DNA of 6,596 bases from a bacterium. Lineage in GTDB: Bacteria > Patescibacteriota > Minisyncoccia > Phycocordibacterales > PALSA-1337. The notes below the pieces were generated by a model. It worked only from the letters and a program-made list of their open reading frames with translations. It searched no databases and was not told the DNA's origin. The position numbers and the translations under genes were made by a program. Of this stretch, positions 4,127 to 6,596 are shown piece after piece. The stretch is from assembly GCA_030698965.1 (NCBI GenBank), contig JAUYLM010000033.1, positions 1 through 6,596 of the forward strand. The letters are read 5' to 3'. Position 1 is the first letter of the stretch. Each line of letters begins with the position of its first letter.

Positions 4127-6596
4127 TTACAGGCAAATCAAGCTTGCCAGCGAATCCCCTTCCCTCAACTTCATAACTCGAACTCCCTGGGTTGATCTGC
4201 CTAGAGTTGGTATTTCTTTTATATCAACGCGGATAACCTGACTCTTCTTGGACATGGCCACAATTTCTCCATCGTCGTCCGTGACAACCTTCGCTCCCAT
4301 CAGAGGACCTGTTTTTGAAGTGACATTCATGGTCAGAATTCCCGAGCCTCCGCGGTTCTGAGTCTTGTATTCGGAAAGTTCAGTTTTCTTGCCGTAGCCG
4401 TTTGAACCCATGACAAATAGCGCGGGATTTTTTGCGTCTTTTGAAACAATGTCAGCGCTGATCACCTCATCTCCTTTGCCCAATTTTATAACCCGCACAC
4501 CGGTTGCATTTCTTCCCATTTCACGGACATCGGACTCTTTAAATCGTATGGACTGGCCTTCTTTTGTAGCTATCATTATGTCGTCTCCTTTTGAGACAAA
4601 TGACGCGGACATAAGCTCATCTCCTCCATCCAGAGTGATAGCAATAAGTCCGGATCGGCGCACATCATGGAAATGCTTCGCGGAGCTTTTCTTCCCTGTT
4701 CCGTCTTTCGTAACCATCATTAACGCCAAACCATCTGCTTCCTTTTTATTTTTTGGCATCGGCAGGATAGATGTCACCTTTTCGCCTTCGGACAATGACA
4801 AGAAGTTCATGATCGATTTTCCTTTTGTCGCTCTCTTGCCTTCAGGAAGATCGTACATTTTTATCTGATACGCTTTTCCCTTGTCGGTAAAGAAAAGAAG
4901 GTCGTTATGGGCGCTGGCGTAAATAAGGTGGGAGATGAAGTCTTCTTCTTTCGTATCCAGGTCCACGACCCCTACGCCTCCGCGCTTCTGCCTTCTGTAT
5001 TCATCGGGATTCGTCCTCTTTATATATCCTCCTTTTGTCAGGACAAGAACGCTTTCCTCATCTGGGATCAAGTCTTCCGGATTGAAATCTTTTAGTCCGT
5101 GCTTGATGAGCCTTGTTCGGCGTTCATTTCCGTATTTTGCTTTTATATCAGTAAGTTCCGTCTTTATGAGAGATCGGACTTTCTTTTCGCTTCCAAGGAT
5201 TTCCTTCAAATCTTCTATGAGCTTCTGCACTTCGGCCAATTCATCCAAGACCTTCTTTCTCTCAAGTCCGGCAAGCTTGACCAGCCGCATTTCCAGAATA
5301 GCAGTTGCCTGCCTCTCCGAGAATTTGAACTTCTTCATCAAGTTCGCGTGGGCTTCTACGGCATCCTTTGACCCCCTTATGAGAGTGATGATTTCGTCTA
5401 TATGGTCAAGAGCCTTCTTTAGACCGATGAGTATATGTTCCCTTTCCTCTGCCTTATTCAAATCAAATTTCGTGCGCCTTCGGATCACCTCTATTCGGTG
5501 AATGATAAATTCCTCAAGGATGGATTTCAACGAAAGAGTCTGTGGTACGCCGTTTACCAGAGCGATGCTATTAACATGGAAGGTGTCTTCTAGTTGGGTA
5601 TGTTTGTATATAAAATTTAGGACTTTCTCGGGGTGAGCTCCCTGCTTGAGATCAATGGCGATGCGCAGCTCTTTATCAGACTCATCTCGAAGACCCTTGA
5701 TTCCCTCTATGGCCTTGTCCCGCACAAGGTCCGCGATCTTCATTATCAAATCCGCCTTGTTCACACGGTACGGAATTGAGGAAATGATGATCTGATACTG
5801 GCCCTTCTTGTCTTCCACTATTTCCGCTTCTCCTCTGACCACTATTCCTCCTCGGCCGGTTGAATAGGCATGATGAATATCTTTTTCGCCATACATGATG
5901 GCTCCCGTTGGGAAGTCCGGCCCTTTTATATGTGTCAGCAAATCTTCAGTCGTAGCGTCTTTGTCCTCCAAGAGATGCACTGTAGCGTCTACGACCTCTC
6001 CCAAGTTGTGAGGAGCAATGTTCGTGGCCATACCGACGGCAATTCCGAGCGTTCCATTCAAAAGAAGATTTGGAACGGCGGTAGGAAGGACGGTAGGCTC
6101 TTTGCGCGTGCCGTCGTAGTTCGGCCGGAAGTCTACGGTATCCTTCTCTATATCCTTCAGCAACTCGCTGGAAAGACGCGACATCTTGGCCTCCGTATAC
6201 CTCATAGCGGCAGCCGAATCTCCGTCAATATTTCCGAAGTTTCCCTGTCCGGCAACCAGAGGATAGCGCATCTTGAAATCCTGAGCCATAACAACCATGG
6301 AATCATAGACGGCGACATCTCCGTGAGGGTGGTAGTTTCCGAGCACGTCTCCGACAACGACCGCGGACTTGCGGAACTTGGCGCTGGAGGTCAATCCTTT
6401 CTCATGCATGGCGTAGAGAATCCTGCGGTGAACTGGTTTGAGGCCGTCACGCACGTCGGGAAGTGCTCTAGCCGTGATAACGGACATGGCGTAGTCGAGA
6501 TACGACTCGCGCATTTCGGTAGTGATGCTTCTAGGAATAATGCCGAGAGCAGGATCCCTCTTCTCGCCCTGCGGGTCTTTGGAATTTTGATTTTCT
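4127..6596 (-). CDS. gyrA: DNA gyrase subunit A (5' end beyond the window)
   Basis: The breaking-rejoining subunit of type IIA topoisomerase, which with GyrB introduces negative supercoils. From the in-frame Met at 6512-6514, 795 residues follow, but the frame stays open for 27 more codons to the window edge (…ALGIIPRSITTE) without a start codon. The usual IxxRSI..E lead into M-ESYLDYAMSV shows that this Met is internal. Counting from it: SYLDYAMSV (4-12), ALPDVRDGLKPVHRR (17-31), HPHGD (62-66), the catalytic R105-Y106 in AMRYTEAKM, and GIAVGMATNIAPHNL typical of the family. The tower and coiled-coil region spans about 340-460, followed by the YGNERRTRLI exit. The C-terminal beta-pinwheel has about six blades from about 488 to the end, including a GyrA box QKRGGVG (509-515), which argues for gyrase over topoisomerase IV ParC. 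Valine 67 sits at E. coli Ser83. The protein ends just after the last blade with no acidic tail. gyrA converges on the ATPase gene with 44 nt between stop codons. Confidence 0.96.
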   Translation of the reverse strand, partial: ENQNSKDPQGEKRDPALGIIPRSITTEMRESYLDYAMSVITARALPDVRDGLKPVHRRILYAMHEKGLTSSAKFRKSAVVVGDVLGNYHPHGDVAVYDSMVVMAQDFKMRYPLVAGQGNFGNIDGDSAAAMRYTEAKMSRLSSELLKDIEKDTVDFRPNYDGTRKEPTVLPTAVPNLLLNGTLGIAVGMATNIAPHNLGEVVDATVHLLEDKDATTEDLLTHIKGPDFPTGAIMYGEKDIHHAYSTGRGGIVVRGEAEIVEDKKGQYQIIISSIPYRVNKADLIMKIADLVRDKAIEGIKGLRDESDKELRIAIDLKQGAHPEKVLNFIYKHTQLEDTFHVNSIALVNGVPQTLSLKSILEEFIIHRIEVIRRRTKFDLNKAEEREHILIGLKKALDHIDEIITLIRGSKDAVEAHANLMKKFKFSERQATAILEMRLVKLAGLERKKVLDELAEVQKLIEDLKEILGSEKKVRSLIKTELTDIKAKYGNERRTRLIKHGLKDFNPEDLIPDEESVLVLTKGGYIKRTNPDEYRRQKRGGVGVVDLDTKEEDFISHLIYASAHNDLLFFTDKGKAYQIKMYDLPEGKRATKGKSIMNFLSLSEGEKVTSILPMPKNKKEADGLALMMVTKDGTGKKSSAKHFHDVRRSGLIAITLDGGDELMSASFVSKGDDIMIATKEGQSIRFKESDVREMGRNATGVRVIKLGKGDEVISADIVSKDAKNPALFVMGSNGYGKKTELSEYKTQNRGGSGILTMNVTSKTGPLMGAKVVTDDDGEIVAMSKKSQVIRVDIKEIPTLGRSTQGVRVMKLREGDSLASLICL
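4970..4990 (-). other. GyrA box (QKRGGVG) coding segment
   Basis: These seven codons lie in the first pinwheel blade of gyrA and encode Q-K-R-G-G-V-G. The established GyrA box is Q(R/K)RGG(R/K)G and is required for wrapping DNA and introducing supercoils. Six of seven positions match; the basic sixth residue is replaced by valine (codon GTA). Confidence 0.8.

Noticed and set aside
4935..5501. Long plus-strand open frame (188 codons) inside gyrA
   Set aside because: It is antisense to the tower and early pinwheel of a clearly conserved gyrA. Its Ser/Phe-rich product is typical of a reverse-strand shadow, with no recognisable motif or ribosome site.
4127..6514. Assignment of the minus-strand gene as parC (topoisomerase IV subunit A)
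   Set aside because: A near-complete GyrA box and about six pinwheel blades favour gyrase, although a paralogue elsewhere in the genome cannot be excluded from this window.

Overview
This window looks like bacterial chromosome using the standard code. Five reading frames end in TAA or TAG, and no in-frame TGA needs to be read as an amino acid. The compact layout, small proteins, apparently leaderless genes and GyrA sequence style suggest a streamlined bacterium, perhaps of the Patescibacteria (CPR) type. That placement is inference and cannot be proved from this window. I see no rRNA, tRNA, CRISPR array, insertion sequence or phage module.

Layout from left to right: (1) a small aromatic-rich frame, 14-148 (+), unknown function and possibly truncated by the window edge; (2) a leader, 149-264, with a possible promoter and a good Shine-Dalgarno site; (3) a 248-residue protein, 265-1011 (+), that I read as an isopenicillin-N-synthase-like 2-oxoglutarate/Fe(II) oxygenase with complete iron and co-substrate residues; (4) a stem-loop terminator, 1036-1069; (5) an 89-residue three-helix SemiSWEET/PQ-loop transporter, 1107-1376 (+); (6) an 881-residue P2-like cation-transporting P-type ATPase, 1437-4082 (+); (7) a stem-loop over the ATPase stop codon that could terminate transcription from both sides; (8) gyrA on the minus strand, 4127-6596, with its 5' end outside the window.

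The two membrane-transport genes each have a -10-like hexamer ending exactly 6 nt before the ATG and no convincing Shine-Dalgarno, so both mRNAs are probably leaderless. The oxygenase has a normal leader and Shine-Dalgarno. The ATPase keeps its catalytic core but departs from the textbook at several conserved positions (TGEW, IPAGL, VGAPE and acidic replacements in M5/M6), so its ion cannot be assigned by analogy to SERCA. GyrA has valine at the position of E. coli Ser83 and a GyrA box whose sixth residue is valine. No single pathway links the genes: two membrane transporters sit next to each other, an oxygenase stands apart behind its own terminator, and gyrA is an unrelated convergent housekeeping gene.
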